Source: Bradyrhizobium sp. 149
GTDB taxonomy: Bacteria > Pseudomonadota > Alphaproteobacteria > Rhizobiales > Xanthobacteraceae
Assembly: GCF_023073915.1 (NCBI RefSeq)
Contig: NZ_JADPKK010000013.1
Span: forward strand, 620,001 to 684,000
Direction of reading: 5' to 3'
Length of the DNA: 64,000 nt
Shown here: positions 53,184 through 61,170 of the stretch, one piece after another
How the letters are laid out: every line of letters begins with the position of its first letter
Numbering within the stretch: position 1 is the stretch's first letter
Translations under genes and position numbers: made by a program
Notes under the pieces: generated by a model
Database searches by the model: none
What the model saw: the letters and a program-made list of their open reading frames with translations, nothing else
What the model was told of the DNA's origin: nothing

Positions 53184-54377
53184 ATGCCTGTCGACACCAA
53201 AGCCGCCACCGACCGCCTCATGCGCTTTCTCGCCGTCGAGGGCGTCACCGGACAGGAGGCGGCGATCGGGCGTGAGCTCACGGCCGCGCTGAAGGAAAGC
53301 GGCGTGCCGGCGAAGGCGATCCGGCTCGACGACGCCAATACGCGCATTCCCGTGCCGACCGAGACCGGCAACCTCATCGTCGACCTGCCCGGCCGCGGCG
53401 CGCTGCACAACCAGCCGCGCATCATGTTCATGACCCATATGGACACCGTGCCGCTGTGCGCCGGCGCCAAGCCGAAGAAATCCGGTCGCAAGATCGTCAA
53501 CGGGGCCAAGACCGCGCTCGGCGGCGACAACCGCTGCGGCTGCGGCGTGCTGGTGACGCTGGCGGCCGAACTCGAAAAGCAGAATCTCGATCATCCGCCG
53601 ATCACGCTGCTGTTCTGCGTGCGCGAGGAGAGCGGGCTCTACGGCGCGCGCCACGTCAAGCTCGACGAGCTCGGCTCGCCGCTGATGGCCTTCAACTATG
53701 ACGGCGGCTCGGCCTCCAACGTCGTCATCGGCGCCGTCGGCGCCGATCGCTGGACTGTCGAGATCTTCGGCCGCGCCTCGCATGCCGGCGTCGCGCCCGA
53801 GCGGGGCATCTCCTCGACCATGATCATGGCGCTTGCGCTGGCCGATGTGAAGGCCGGCGGCTGGTTCGGCAAGGTGGTCAAGCGCAAGCAGCAAGGCACC
53901 AGCAATGTCGGCCCCGTCACCGGCGGCGAAGGGCGGCCTGCGGGCGACGCCACCAACGTCGTCACCGACTACGTGCATGTGCGCGGCGAAAGCCGCAGCC
54001 ACGACGGAAAATTCTTCAAGGAGATCACCAAGGCCTACAAGGCGGCGTTCGAGAAGGCGGCCAAGAAGGTCAACAATGCACAAGGAAAATCCGGCAGGGT
54101 CAAATTCAAGGCCAAGACCGACTATTATCCGTTCCGCATGAAGGAGAATTTGCCGGTCGTGAAACGCGCGATCGAGGCGGTGTCTGCCGTGGGCGGAACC
54201 CCGAACGTGCGCGCCGCCAATGGCGGCCTGGATGCGAACTGGATGGTCCGCCACGGCATTCCGACCGTCACCTTCGGCGCCGGCCAAAACGAGGCGCACA
54301 CGATCGACGAATGGATCAATCTCGACGAATACGACCGCGCCTGTGCGCTGGCCGTGCAGCTTGCGACGATGCGGTGA
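53184..54377 (+). CDS. M20/M42-type metallopeptidase
   Basis: 397 aa. Di-zinc peptidase of the M20 clan: MFMTHMDTVP contains the first metal ligands, ALGGDNRCGCGV the bridging Asp, REESGLYGA the catalytic Glu pair, and later IFGRASHAGVAPERG the dimerisation-domain His; NEAHTIDEW ends the active site. The closest style is tripeptide or beta-alanyl-type peptidase (PepT-like). It has AAAGGA 8 bases before the ATG and follows the MFS gene by 53 bases. A cytoplasmic peptide- or amide-cleaving role is expected. Confidence 0.86.
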   Translation: MPVDTKAATDRLMRFLAVEGVTGQEAAIGRELTAALKESGVPAKAIRLDDANTRIPVPTETGNLIVDLPGRGALHNQPRIMFMTHMDTVPLCAGAKPKKSGRKIVNGAKTALGGDNRCGCGVLVTLAAELEKQNLDHPPITLLFCVREESGLYGARHVKLDELGSPLMAFNYDGGSASNVVIGAVGADRWTVEIFGRASHAGVAPERGISSTMIMALALADVKAGGWFGKVVKRKQQGTSNVGPVTGGEGRPAGDATNVVTDYVHVRGESRSHDGKFFKEITKAYKAAFEKAAKKVNNAQGKSGRVKFKAKTDYYPFRMKENLPVVKRAIEAVSAVGGTPNVRAANGGLDANWMVRHGIPTVTFGAGQNEAHTIDEWINLDEYDRACALAVQLATMR

Positions 54378-54451
54378 GCTGCCTTGCACGGCGCGCGCTT
54401 GCCGGGCGGCGCGCGTCGGCCTAGCCTGCAAAGAAAACGCAGGGAGGCCGC

Positions 54452-55540
54452 ATGCCGCGCATTTCGACCGTCGAGACCGGATTCTACCGGATCCCCCTTC
54501 CTGTCACGCTGTCGGACTCGATGCATGGCGACATGGCGGCGTTCGAGCTGATCACCTGCCGGGTGCGCGATGCCGATGGCGCCGAGGGCGTCGGCTACAC
54601 CTACACGGTCGGGCGCAATGGCGGCGCCGTCGCCGACATCCTCAAGCGCGAGATCCCGCCGCTCGTCGAGGGACGCGAGGCCGACGATACCGAGGCGATC
54701 TGGCATCAGGTCTGGTGGGGCCTGCATTATGGCGGGCGCGGCGGACCGGCAGTGCTGGCGCTCTCGGCGCTCGACATCGCGCTGTGGGATTTGAAGGCGC
54801 GGCGCGCGAAACTGCCGCTGTACCAGTTGCTCGGCGGCTTCGACGCGCGGGTACCCTGCTATGCCGGCGGCATCGACCTTGATCTCTCCGTCGAGGCGCT
54901 GCTGAAGCAAACCGACGGCAATCTCGCCAAGGGTTTTCGCGCCATCAAGATGAAGGCGGGCCGGCCTGATCTCAAATCGGATGTCGCGCGGGTCGCGGCG
55001 ATGCGACAGCATCTCGGCGACGGCTTTCCGCTGATGGCGGATGCAAACATGAAATGGACCGTCGAGGAAGCGATCCGCGCCGCCCGCGCCTTCCGACCCT
55101 ATGACCTCACCTGGCTCGAGGAGCCGATCATTCCCGACGATGTCGCGGGCCACACTCGCATCATGCAGGCCGGCGGGGTGCCGATCGCGGCGGGCGAAAA
55201 TTTGCGCTCGCTGTGGGAGTTCAAAAACTACATCGTCGCGGGCGCGGTGTCCTATCCCGAACCCGACGTCACCAATTGCGGCGGCGTCTCCGCCTTCATG
55301 AAGATCGCGCGGCTGGCGGAGGCGTTCAACCTGCCCGTCACCAGCCACGGCGCGCACGACATCACCGTGCACCTGCTCGCGGCTTGCCCGAACCGCTCTT
55401 ATCTCGAGGCGCACGGTTTTGGGCTCGACAAATACATCGAGCATCCGCTGGTGCTGGAGGACGGGCTTGCGCTCGCGCCGGACCGTCTGGGCCACGGCAT
55501 CAGCTTCGACTGGGACGGACTGGCAAAGCTTTCGCCATAG
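54452..55540 (+). CDS. Enolase-superfamily dehydratase/racemase (mandelate racemase/muconate cycloisomerase type)
   Basis: 362 aa. Enolase-superfamily enzymes abstract the proton alpha to a carboxylate. Visible are the KxK acid/base motif near residue 164 (AIKMKAGR), metal ligands near D195 (MADANMKW), E222 (WLEEPI) and E247 (AGENLRS), and the His-containing TSHGAHDI near 298. The lid-loop start DSMHGDMAAFELI is typical of the mandelate racemase subgroup. Substrate probably a sugar acid or hydroxy acid. GGGAGG lies 5 bases before the ATG. Next to two M20-family hydrolases but with no shared pathway evident. Confidence 0.9.
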   Translation: MPRISTVETGFYRIPLPVTLSDSMHGDMAAFELITCRVRDADGAEGVGYTYTVGRNGGAVADILKREIPPLVEGREADDTEAIWHQVWWGLHYGGRGGPAVLALSALDIALWDLKARRAKLPLYQLLGGFDARVPCYAGGIDLDLSVEALLKQTDGNLAKGFRAIKMKAGRPDLKSDVARVAAMRQHLGDGFPLMADANMKWTVEEAIRAARAFRPYDLTWLEEPIIPDDVAGHTRIMQAGGVPIAAGENLRSLWEFKNYIVAGAVSYPEPDVTNCGGVSAFMKIARLAEAFNLPVTSHGAHDITVHLLAACPNRSYLEAHGFGLDKYIEHPLVLEDGLALAPDRLGHGISFDWDGLAKLSP

Positions 55541-55548
55541 AAAATTGG

Positions 55549-55633
55549 TCGTCATGCCCGGGCTTGTCCCGGGCTTCCACGTTCTCTGTGCAACAAGCAA
55601 GACGTGGATGGCCGGGACAAGCCCGGCCATGAC
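55549..55633. repeat. Palindromic intergenic repeat, second type
   Basis: The left arm CGTCATGCCCGGGCTTGTCC (from 55549) is a near reverse complement of the right arm GGCCGGGACAAGCCCGGCCA with TGACG (up to about 55633), around a loop containing CCACGT and ACGTGG, which themselves pair. It follows the enolase-superfamily stop by 9 bases and resembles the mobile palindromic repeats of Bradyrhizobium and Rhodopseudomonas. It may end transcription. Different from the palindrome at 11986. Confidence 0.8.
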
Positions 55634-55743
55634 GATGGGACCGAACGCGTTGCTGCACGCGAGGCATTCGCTGACGCTTGATGCAAGCTGCGGTTATTCG
55701 GCTATGGTGCCGACGCCGACACACAATCCAAGAGATTCCCGCC

Positions 55744-56892
55744 TTGCTCCCCGAGTTGCACCAGAAACTGACCGCGTGGCGCCAGCATTTGCATGCGCAT
55801 CCCGAACTATCTCTCCAGGAGAAAGCCACCGCCGCCTTCGTGCAGGACAAGCTCACCGAACTCGGCATTCCCTTCGAGTCAGGTATCGGCGGCCACGGCA
55901 TCGTCGCGACCTTGACCCGCGGACACGCACAAGGCCGCGTCGGCCTGCGCGCCGACATGGATGCGCTGCCGATCACCGAGGACACCGGTCTGCCCTACGC
56001 CTCGAAAAATCCCGGCGTGATGCATGCCTGCGGCCATGACGGGCATACCGCTTCGCTGCTCGGCGCCGCCGCGCTGCTCGCCGCCGACACCAGCTGGAGC
56101 GGCACCGTCGATTTCATCTTCCAGCCGGCGGAGGAAGGTTTTGGCGGCTCGCGCGCGATGGTCGCGGCCGGGCTGTTCGAGCGCTTTCCGATGGAGCGGG
56201 TGTTCGGCTTTCACAACTGGCCGGGACTCGCTGCCGGCACCATCGCAGTCCATGACGGCGTCGTGATGGCCTCCGGCGGGCGCGTCATCATCACCATCGA
56301 TGGCCATGCCGGGCACGCCGGCATGCCGCATCTGACGCGCGATCCGGTGATGGCGGCCGGCCATCTGATCGTGGCGATGCAATCGATCCTGTCGCGCAGC
56401 GTCGATCCGCTCGACACCGCCGTGCTCTCGCTCTGCACGATCGAGGGCGGCACGGCGCGCAACCAGGTCGCCGGGCGCGTCGTGATTGGCGGCACACTGC
56501 GGTATCATCGCGACGCGGTGAAGGACATCGTCATAGCGCGCATCGAAGCGATCTGCGCCGGGATCGCGACGAGCTTTGGCGTCAAGGTGACGCCCGAGAT
56601 CGTTATTGGCGTTGGCGTCGTCATTAACACGCCGGTCGAAGCCGCCCTTGCCCGCCTCGCCGCGGAAAAGGTGCGCGCCGAGGTGCGGCGCGACCTCGCG
56701 CCCAGCATGGCCGGCGAGGATTTTGCCCACTTTCTCTCGCGGGGCCCCGGCGCCTTCGTCTGGATCGGCAACGGGACTTTACGCGACGGGGCCGAGTTGC
56801 ACGGCCCGCGCTATGATTTCAACGACGCGATCCTGCCGGTGGCATCGAGCTGGATGGCCGAAGTCGCCAAGACGGCATTGGCGTCGAACTAG
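55744..56892 (+). CDS. M20D amidohydrolase (hippurate hydrolase-like)
   Basis: 382 aa from the TTG at 55744, chosen because the family starts just before LLPELHQKLTAWRQHLHAHPELS and an AAGAGA site lies 8 bases upstream; a longer frame from 55678 adds an unlikely leader. The metal and catalytic motifs are RADMDALPI, HACGHDGHTA, FQPAEEGFGGS, the GHAGHAGMPH dimerisation His and AGEDFAHFL. These enzymes hydrolyse N-acyl amino acids, such as hippurate or indole-acetyl amides. The gene follows the palindromic repeat by 110 bases and is transcribed in the same direction as the enolase-superfamily gene. Confidence 0.9.
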   Translation: MLPELHQKLTAWRQHLHAHPELSLQEKATAAFVQDKLTELGIPFESGIGGHGIVATLTRGHAQGRVGLRADMDALPITEDTGLPYASKNPGVMHACGHDGHTASLLGAAALLAADTSWSGTVDFIFQPAEEGFGGSRAMVAAGLFERFPMERVFGFHNWPGLAAGTIAVHDGVVMASGGRVIITIDGHAGHAGMPHLTRDPVMAAGHLIVAMQSILSRSVDPLDTAVLSLCTIEGGTARNQVAGRVVIGGTLRYHRDAVKDIVIARIEAICAGIATSFGVKVTPEIVIGVGVVINTPVEAALARLAAEKVRAEVRRDLAPSMAGEDFAHFLSRGPGAFVWIGNGTLRDGAELHGPRYDFNDAILPVASSWMAEVAKTALASN

Positions 56893-56898
56893 GCACGC

Positions 56899-57114
56899 TC
56901 AAGAGATCTCGCGCGGCAGCTTCCAGCCCGGCTTCGGCTCGAACGTCTCCTCGACCTGCGCGACGTGATAGCCGGCAGGCAGGAGCCTGCCGCCCTCCTC
57001 GTCCGCGACGGGAACGTCGGTCACCAGCCCCTCGATCAATGCGGCTTCCCACACCTCCTTCTCGGAGGGAAATGGGTCGCCGATCTGCTTGTTGCCTTCG
57101 AACAGCGCGTACAT
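56899..57114 (-). CDS. Small conserved protein of unknown function
   Basis: 71 aa from the ATG at 57114, which has AGGA 9 bases upstream; a longer frame from 57150 is possible. The sequence MYALFEGNKQIGDPFPSEKEVWEAALIEGL is followed by TDVPVADEEGGRLLPAGYHV. It is acidic, soluble and without motif residues. The overall style recurs in short Bradyrhizobium proteins that I cannot name. It is convergent with the M20D gene (6-base gap). Confidence 0.65.
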   Translation of the reverse strand: MYALFEGNKQIGDPFPSEKEVWEAALIEGLVTDVPVADEEGGRLLPAGYHVAQVEETFEPKPGWKLPREIS

Positions 57115-57253
57115 CGGTTCCGGTCCTGCGTTGATCAAGCTCACGAGCAACGTATCGGCCGCACGGGCGTTCCCTTTTGGCTAACGCGGCTCCCCGCATC
57201 CAGCGGGCCGCGTCCGACGATTGCAAACGGAGGCGGGGAACGATGACACGGAC

Positions 57254-57976
57254 ATGGCGCGCCTTCTGATCGGAACTTCCGGCTGGCATTACGCCTCCTG
57301 GCGAGGCCCGTTCTTTCCGGAGGGCGTGACGCTGAAGGAGCAGCTTCGCTATTATGCCGGACAATTCGACACCACCGAGCTGAACGGGGTGTTTTACCGT
57401 ACCCCGACTCCGGAGGCCGTCGAGGCCTGGCGCGAGCAGACCGGGCGCGATTTCGTCTTCGCCTGGAAGGCATCGAAATTCATCACGCACTGGAAGCGGC
57501 TGTCCGAGCGCTCCGTCAACAGCCTCGAACTGCTGGAAGATCGCATCTCGCGGCTCCGTGGCAAGGCCGGCCCGATCCTGTTCCAGCTCCCGCCGCAATT
57601 CGAAGTCGACGCGGACCGGCTCGCCGCCTTCTTCAAGCTGTTGTCGCGAAAGCGGCGTTACAGTTTCGAATTCCGCCATCCGAGCTGGTATCAGCCGCGC
57701 ATCCTGCGGATGCTGGCCGACGAGAACATCTCGCTGTGTTTGTCCGACCACCACGACGCGCCGGCGCCATGGAAGCGCACGGCGGATTTCGTCTATGTGC
57801 GCGGACACGGGCCAAGCGGGCGCTATCACGGCCACTATACCAAAGCCACGCTGGCGCAATGGGCGCGGCGCATCAAGTCCTGGAAGCGGCAGGGCTGCGA
57901 CGTCTTTGTCTATTTCGACAACGACCAGAAGAGCGCGGCGCCGGCCGATGCACAGGCGTTGAAGCAATTGCTGTAA
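57254..57976 (+). CDS. DUF72-family protein
   Basis: 240 aa. Full DUF72 signature: LLIGTSGWHYASWRGPFFPEG, then QFDTTELNGVFYRTPTPEAVEAW, FVFAWKASKFITHWKRL, GPILFQLPPQF, SFEFRHPSWY and the end VYFDNDQKSAAPADA. The fold is a TIM-like barrel with unknown function; DNA or nucleotide links have been proposed for relatives. Start 57254 is favoured over the frame opening at 57221, which lacks a site. Single gene, convergent with the two tiny stress-region genes. Confidence 0.9.
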   Translation: MARLLIGTSGWHYASWRGPFFPEGVTLKEQLRYYAGQFDTTELNGVFYRTPTPEAVEAWREQTGRDFVFAWKASKFITHWKRLSERSVNSLELLEDRISRLRGKAGPILFQLPPQFEVDADRLAAFFKLLSRKRRYSFEFRHPSWYQPRILRMLADENISLCLSDHHDAPAPWKRTADFVYVRGHGPSGRYHGHYTKATLAQWARRIKSWKRQGCDVFVYFDNDQKSAAPADAQALKQLL

Positions 57977-58004
57977 CGCACGGATAAGGCCGGGCGAAGC
58001 GCCG

Positions 58005-58184
58005 TCATGCCGCCGATCGGTCCGGCTGGCCGCCTTGCAGCTCGTCGAGCAGGCGCTGCTCCCGCTGGATTCTGCTGCGGTAGAGCTCGCGTTCGCTCTC
58101 GGTTCTGGCGCCGGCCAGCAGCAGCCGATAGTGCCCGATCACCTTCTCGCTGCCGCGAATGAGGAGGTCGCGGACCTCCCTCAT
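58005..58184 (-). CDS. Tiny conserved protein (59 aa), second gene of a heat-type operon
   Basis: 59 aa, wholly helical by pattern: MREVRDLLIRGSEKVIGHYR, then LLLAGARTESERELYRSRIQ and REQRLLDELQ, with charged heptads. Start 58184 has GGGGAGCGG upstream. It overlaps the stop of the preceding tiny gene (ATGA). Function unknown. Its place beside Hsp20 and a strong promoter suggests a stress-response role, inferred from context only. Confidence 0.65.
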   Translation of the reverse strand: MREVRDLLIRGSEKVIGHYRLLLAGARTESERELYRSRIQREQRLLDELQGGQPDRSAA

Positions 58185-58405
58185 CGTTCCGCTCCCCTCG
58201 CGGTGGAGGCCGATGGCTGGTTCGGAAGGGTGAATGCAACGGGGAAGACATCGGCGGCGAGAGCCTCGAGCGCGGTCTGCTCCTCGGCGAGGCGTCGTTC
58301 GACAAACTGGCGTTCGATGTCCGACAGCTTGGTCTTCAGCAAGCGCCGGTAGCGGGAGACATTGTTTCGGTGCACACGGAGGCGGGCCAGATCCTGATTG
58401 AGCAT
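58181..58405 (-). CDS. Tiny conserved protein (74 aa), first gene of a heat-type operon
   Basis: 74 aa: MLNQDLARLRVHRNNVSRYR, RLLKTKLSDIERQFVERRLA and EEQTALEALAADVFP form two amphipathic helices and a short tail. ATG at 58405 has AGGGGTG 8 bases upstream; a GTG at 58414 is an alternative. The stop overlaps the next gene. The small protein at 63276 has a loosely similar helical plan. A promoter is at 58480-58507. Confidence 0.65.
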   Translation of the reverse strand: MLNQDLARLRVHRNNVSRYRRLLKTKLSDIERQFVERRLAEEQTALEALAADVFPVAFTLPNQPSASTARGAER

Positions 58406-58479
58406 CGTCGTCACCCCTGACGGTCTTCCACGGTCCTTTATCGATTTGGCGGTATGGGAAGCGGAATCTTCCGGCCCAA

Positions 58480-58507
58480 AAAATAATCAGGCTGCTTTCG
58501 CTGTCAA
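58480..58507 (-). promoter_or_regulatory. Promoter for the two tiny genes
   Basis: On the minus strand TTGACA (58502-58507) is followed after 16 bases by TATTTT (58480-58485). TTGACA is a full consensus -35. The spacing and the A/T-rich -10 make a strong sigma-70 or heat-type promoter. It lies 75 bases before the 58405 start. Confidence 0.65.
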
Positions 58508-58591
58508 GGCGCTTCCTCGCGGCTTGCCGGCGCTTTGGAAGGACCAGCCCGGCCGCCGGCGGATCAGCCAAAAAAATTTTCGAGGCCCCTC

Positions 58592-58619
58592 TTGCAACTC
58601 CCTTGCGCGGTTCTAATTC
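58592..58619 (+). promoter_or_regulatory. Weak candidate promoter for the Hsp20 gene
   Basis: TTGCAA at 58592-58597 and TAATTC at 58614-58619 (spacer 16) could be the -35 and -10 of the heat-shock transcript that carries the RNA thermometer. The match is modest. It fits a transcript starting near 58625, where the structured leader begins. Confidence 0.35.
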
Positions 58620-58621
58620 GT

Positions 58622-58751
58622 TTTTCGCCGCGAGAGCGGCGTGCCGGATGCCCGTCGGGTCCGGCGCGGGCGCCGGCCGGGTCTTCGGACCTTCCGATTC
58701 CCTGTCCTGCGCTCCTTCGTATCCATCTTGCTCTTTGGAGGACTTGGTATG
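58622..58751 (+). promoter_or_regulatory. ROSE-type RNA thermometer in the Hsp20 leader
   Basis: The 5' leader of the Hsp20 gene is GC-rich and folds into several hairpins (for example CCGCGAGAGCGG near 58628, GGCGCGGGCGCC near 58662). It ends in TTGCTCTTTGGAGGA at 58728-58742, where the ribosome site GGAGGA (58737-58742) can pair with the TTGCTC stretch in the imperfect way that defines ROSE elements. ROSE leaders of Bradyrhizobium small heat-shock genes have nearly the same block before the start codon, which lies 6 bases downstream. At low temperature the site is hidden; on heating it opens and Hsp20 is made. The hairpin boundaries are my reading without folding software. Confidence 0.85.
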
Positions 58752-59204
58752 AGGACCACTTTTGACTTCGCGCCCCTGTGGCGCTCCACCATCGGCTTCG
58801 ACCACCTGGCCGACCTCGTCGACAGCACGCTGCGCCAGGCGAGCGAGGACAATTATCCCCCCTACAACATCGAGCGCTCCGGCGAAGACCACTACCGCAT
58901 CACGCTGGCGGTGGCGGGCTTCGGCGTCAACGACATCACGGTGACCGCCGAACAGAGCGCCCTCACCATCGAGGGCAGGAAGCCCGACGGCGCCGCGCGC
59001 GAGTACCTCTACCAGGGTATCGCGGCACGCCCGTTCCGCCGCGTGTTCAATCTCGCCGACTACGTCCAGGTCAAGCAGGCTGCCTTTGAGGACGGCCTGT
59101 TGATCATCGATCTCGTGCGCGAGATTCCGGACGCGATGAAGCCGCGCCGGATCCAGATCTCGGGCGCTTCGTCGCCGCAGATCGAGCAGAAGAAGGCGGC
59201 TTAG
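58749..59204 (+). CDS. Small heat-shock protein, Hsp20 class A
   Basis: 151 aa. N-terminal MRTTFDFAPLWRSTIGFDHL is characteristic of class A bacterial small heat-shock proteins. The alpha-crystallin domain is at about 35-130 (NIERSGEDHYRITLAVAGFG, ALTIEGRKP, FRRVFNLADYVQVKQAAFEDGLLIIDL), followed by a short C-terminal tail. It acts as an ATP-independent holdase that keeps denatured proteins soluble. Translation is likely controlled by the ROSE element directly upstream. An earlier in-frame ATG at 58641 lies inside the leader and should be ignored. Confidence 0.93.
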   Translation: MRTTFDFAPLWRSTIGFDHLADLVDSTLRQASEDNYPPYNIERSGEDHYRITLAVAGFGVNDITVTAEQSALTIEGRKPDGAAREYLYQGIAARPFRRVFNLADYVQVKQAAFEDGLLIIDLVREIPDAMKPRRIQISGASSPQIEQKKAA

Positions 59205-59314
59205 CCTCCTCGCACGCGTTCGGCACTGCCGCAATCAGCTGGGCGGATGGCGACCGGGTCGCCGTCCGCCCATCAAGAAGCATCCCTTCGGAAGGAGTGT
59301 AGAGGGAGACGACC

Positions 59315-59683
59315 ATGACCAACGCCAATGCGTCCACCGGCGGCCTCAACCCGCTGTTTCATCCCGCCGCACATTATGCATCTCCGAGCGCCGTCCTCGA
59401 CGACCGCGGCCTCTCGACACCGGAGAAGCGGATCATCCTGTCGTCGTGGGCGTCCGACATGTACGCGGTCGAATCTCATCCCGCGTTGCGCGAGATTCCC
59501 GGCATGGACCACACCATCCGGCTCGCGGACATCCTCGCCGCGCTGCGCAGGCTGGATGACGACGACGACCCGCCGCCCCGCGGCGGCGCCTCGATGCGGC
59601 TGCGGCGTCCCGCATTCGATGCGGGCGCCGACGATGACGGCCGACCGCCTGATGGTCGCGCTGCCATCGATCTCTGTGCGTAA
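59315..59683 (+). CDS. Small conserved protein next to Hsp20, unknown function
   Basis: 122 aa. The core SAVLDDRGLSTPEKRIILSS plus WASDMYAVESHPALREIPG, followed by IRLADILAALRRLDDDDD, recurs in short alphaproteobacterial proteins I recall as hypothetical. The C-terminus is proline- and glycine-rich (PPPRGGASMRLRRP). A GAGGGAGA ribosome site lies just upstream. Likely heat- or stress-co-regulated because it follows Hsp20 by 110 bases, but the function is unknown. Confidence 0.7.
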   Translation: MTNANASTGGLNPLFHPAAHYASPSAVLDDRGLSTPEKRIILSSWASDMYAVESHPALREIPGMDHTIRLADILAALRRLDDDDDPPPRGGASMRLRRPAFDAGADDDGRPPDGRAAIDLCA

Positions 59684-59801
59684 CGTCCCGGGCATCCGCC
59701 GGCGCTTTCCCTTCCTCCAGAAAAACCCGTTGGCCACCGCGGCCAAGCTCCCGGCAATAGCATGGGCAAGTTGGCGACATGCTCGCCCTGCCCTCGTCTC
59801 G

Positions 59802-60989
59802 CTAGACGATGCCGCCCTGTCGTAACGCCGCGATGGCGGCGTTGTCGTAGCCGAGCTCGGTCAGAATCAGATCGGTATGCTCGCCGAGCGTGGGTGGACG
59901 CGTCGCGATTTCGCCGGGCGTTTCCGACAGGCGGACGGCGGCGCGCGCCACCGGTGCGGGCTTCGGCAGACCGGGATAGTCGACGTCCTGCATGAAGCTG
60001 GCGGCGCGGATGTGCGGATGATCCAGCGCCTGTTGCGGGCTCAGCACGGGGCCGGTCGGAATCATGGCCTTGCCCAGGGTGTCGACGGCCTCCTGCGTGC
60101 TGCGCTCGGCGCACCAGCGCGCCATCCGCTCGCTGACGATGGCGCCGTTGTTGCCGCGGCTGATGTCGTCGGCAAAGCGCGGGTCGTTCAGCCAGACCTC
60201 CTCCTCGCCCATCAGCTTCGCCCAGCGCTTGAACAGCGGATGCCCCGTGACCTGGCACAGCACCCAGCCGTCCCTGGTGCGGTAGATGTCGGCGGGCGCC
60301 GCGGTCTGGCCGAGATTGCCCGATGGCACGCGATTGACGTTGATCACGGCCTGCTCGATCAGCGTGGCATTGGTGAAGGACAAGGCGGTTGCGAGCAATG
60401 CGCCCTCGACGATCTGCCCACGTCCGGATTTGCCGCGCTCGATCAGCGCGGCGAGCGTCCCGAACGCGCAATGCAGCGCGGTGCCGAAATCGACCCAGTT
60501 GACCGCCGCCCGATACGGCGGATCGCCGGCGCCCGTCATGTACACCGATCCCGACATGACCTGCCCGACGCCGTCGAAGCCGACGCGGTCCGACCATGGC
60601 CCCGGTCCGCCGAACGCGGTCGCGGTCGTCAGGATGATGTCGGGCTTGATCGCCTTGAGCGAGTCGTAGTCGAGCTTCATCGCGAGCAAGGTCTGCGGCG
60701 GCAAATTGGCAACGACGACGTCGGCGGTCGCAACCAGGCGGCGCATCACCTCCTGCCCCTCCGGCTTCATCGGATCGAGCGTGAGGCACTTCTTGTTGCG
60801 ATTGACCTGAAGGAACAGCGCGCCTTCGCCGTTTTCGCCCACCGGCGCCACGAAGCGATCCTCGCTGCCGTCGCGCTTCTCCACGCGAATGACCTCGGCG
60901 CCGAATTCGGCCAGCAAGGTCGCGCAATAGGGCCCCGCGATATAGCGCCCGAAATCGAGAATGCGTACGCCCGCCAAAACTCCCCGCAT
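59802..60989 (-). CDS. Class III CoA-transferase (CaiB/BaiF family)
   Basis: 395 aa. Family III marks: LAGVRILDFGRYIAGPYCATLLAEFGAEVIRVEK at the N-terminus, FLQVNRNKKCLTLD, ADVVVANLPP, and the C-terminal CAERSTQEAVDTL, IPTGPVLSPQQALDHPH and TPGEIATRPPTLGEHTD. These enzymes move CoA between carboxylic acids, for example formyl- or succinyl-CoA partners. Start 60989 has GGGGGA upstream. Divergent from the VOC gene (182 bases between starts), so the two may share control and substrate. Confidence 0.92.
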   Translation of the reverse strand: MRGVLAGVRILDFGRYIAGPYCATLLAEFGAEVIRVEKRDGSEDRFVAPVGENGEGALFLQVNRNKKCLTLDPMKPEGQEVMRRLVATADVVVANLPPQTLLAMKLDYDSLKAIKPDIILTTATAFGGPGPWSDRVGFDGVGQVMSGSVYMTGAGDPPYRAAVNWVDFGTALHCAFGTLAALIERGKSGRGQIVEGALLATALSFTNATLIEQAVINVNRVPSGNLGQTAAPADIYRTRDGWVLCQVTGHPLFKRWAKLMGEEEVWLNDPRFADDISRGNNGAIVSERMARWCAERSTQEAVDTLGKAMIPTGPVLSPQQALDHPHIRAASFMQDVDYPGLPKPAPVARAAVRLSETPGEIATRPPTLGEHTDLILTELGYDNAAIAALRQGGIV

Positions 60990-61170
60990 CGGTTCCGTCC
61001 CCCAGGTTTTTGCCAGATTACAGGGACTGCCTGCCACGGCAAGGTCGCGGCGGACACCATGCGCTGCCTTCAAGATGTCATGGGTTAGAAGATGTGATGG
61101 GTTAGCCGTTTCGGCCGGCGGAAATTGTGCTCTAGTATGATCCGTCTGTCCCCCAGCCAGAGCCCCATCC

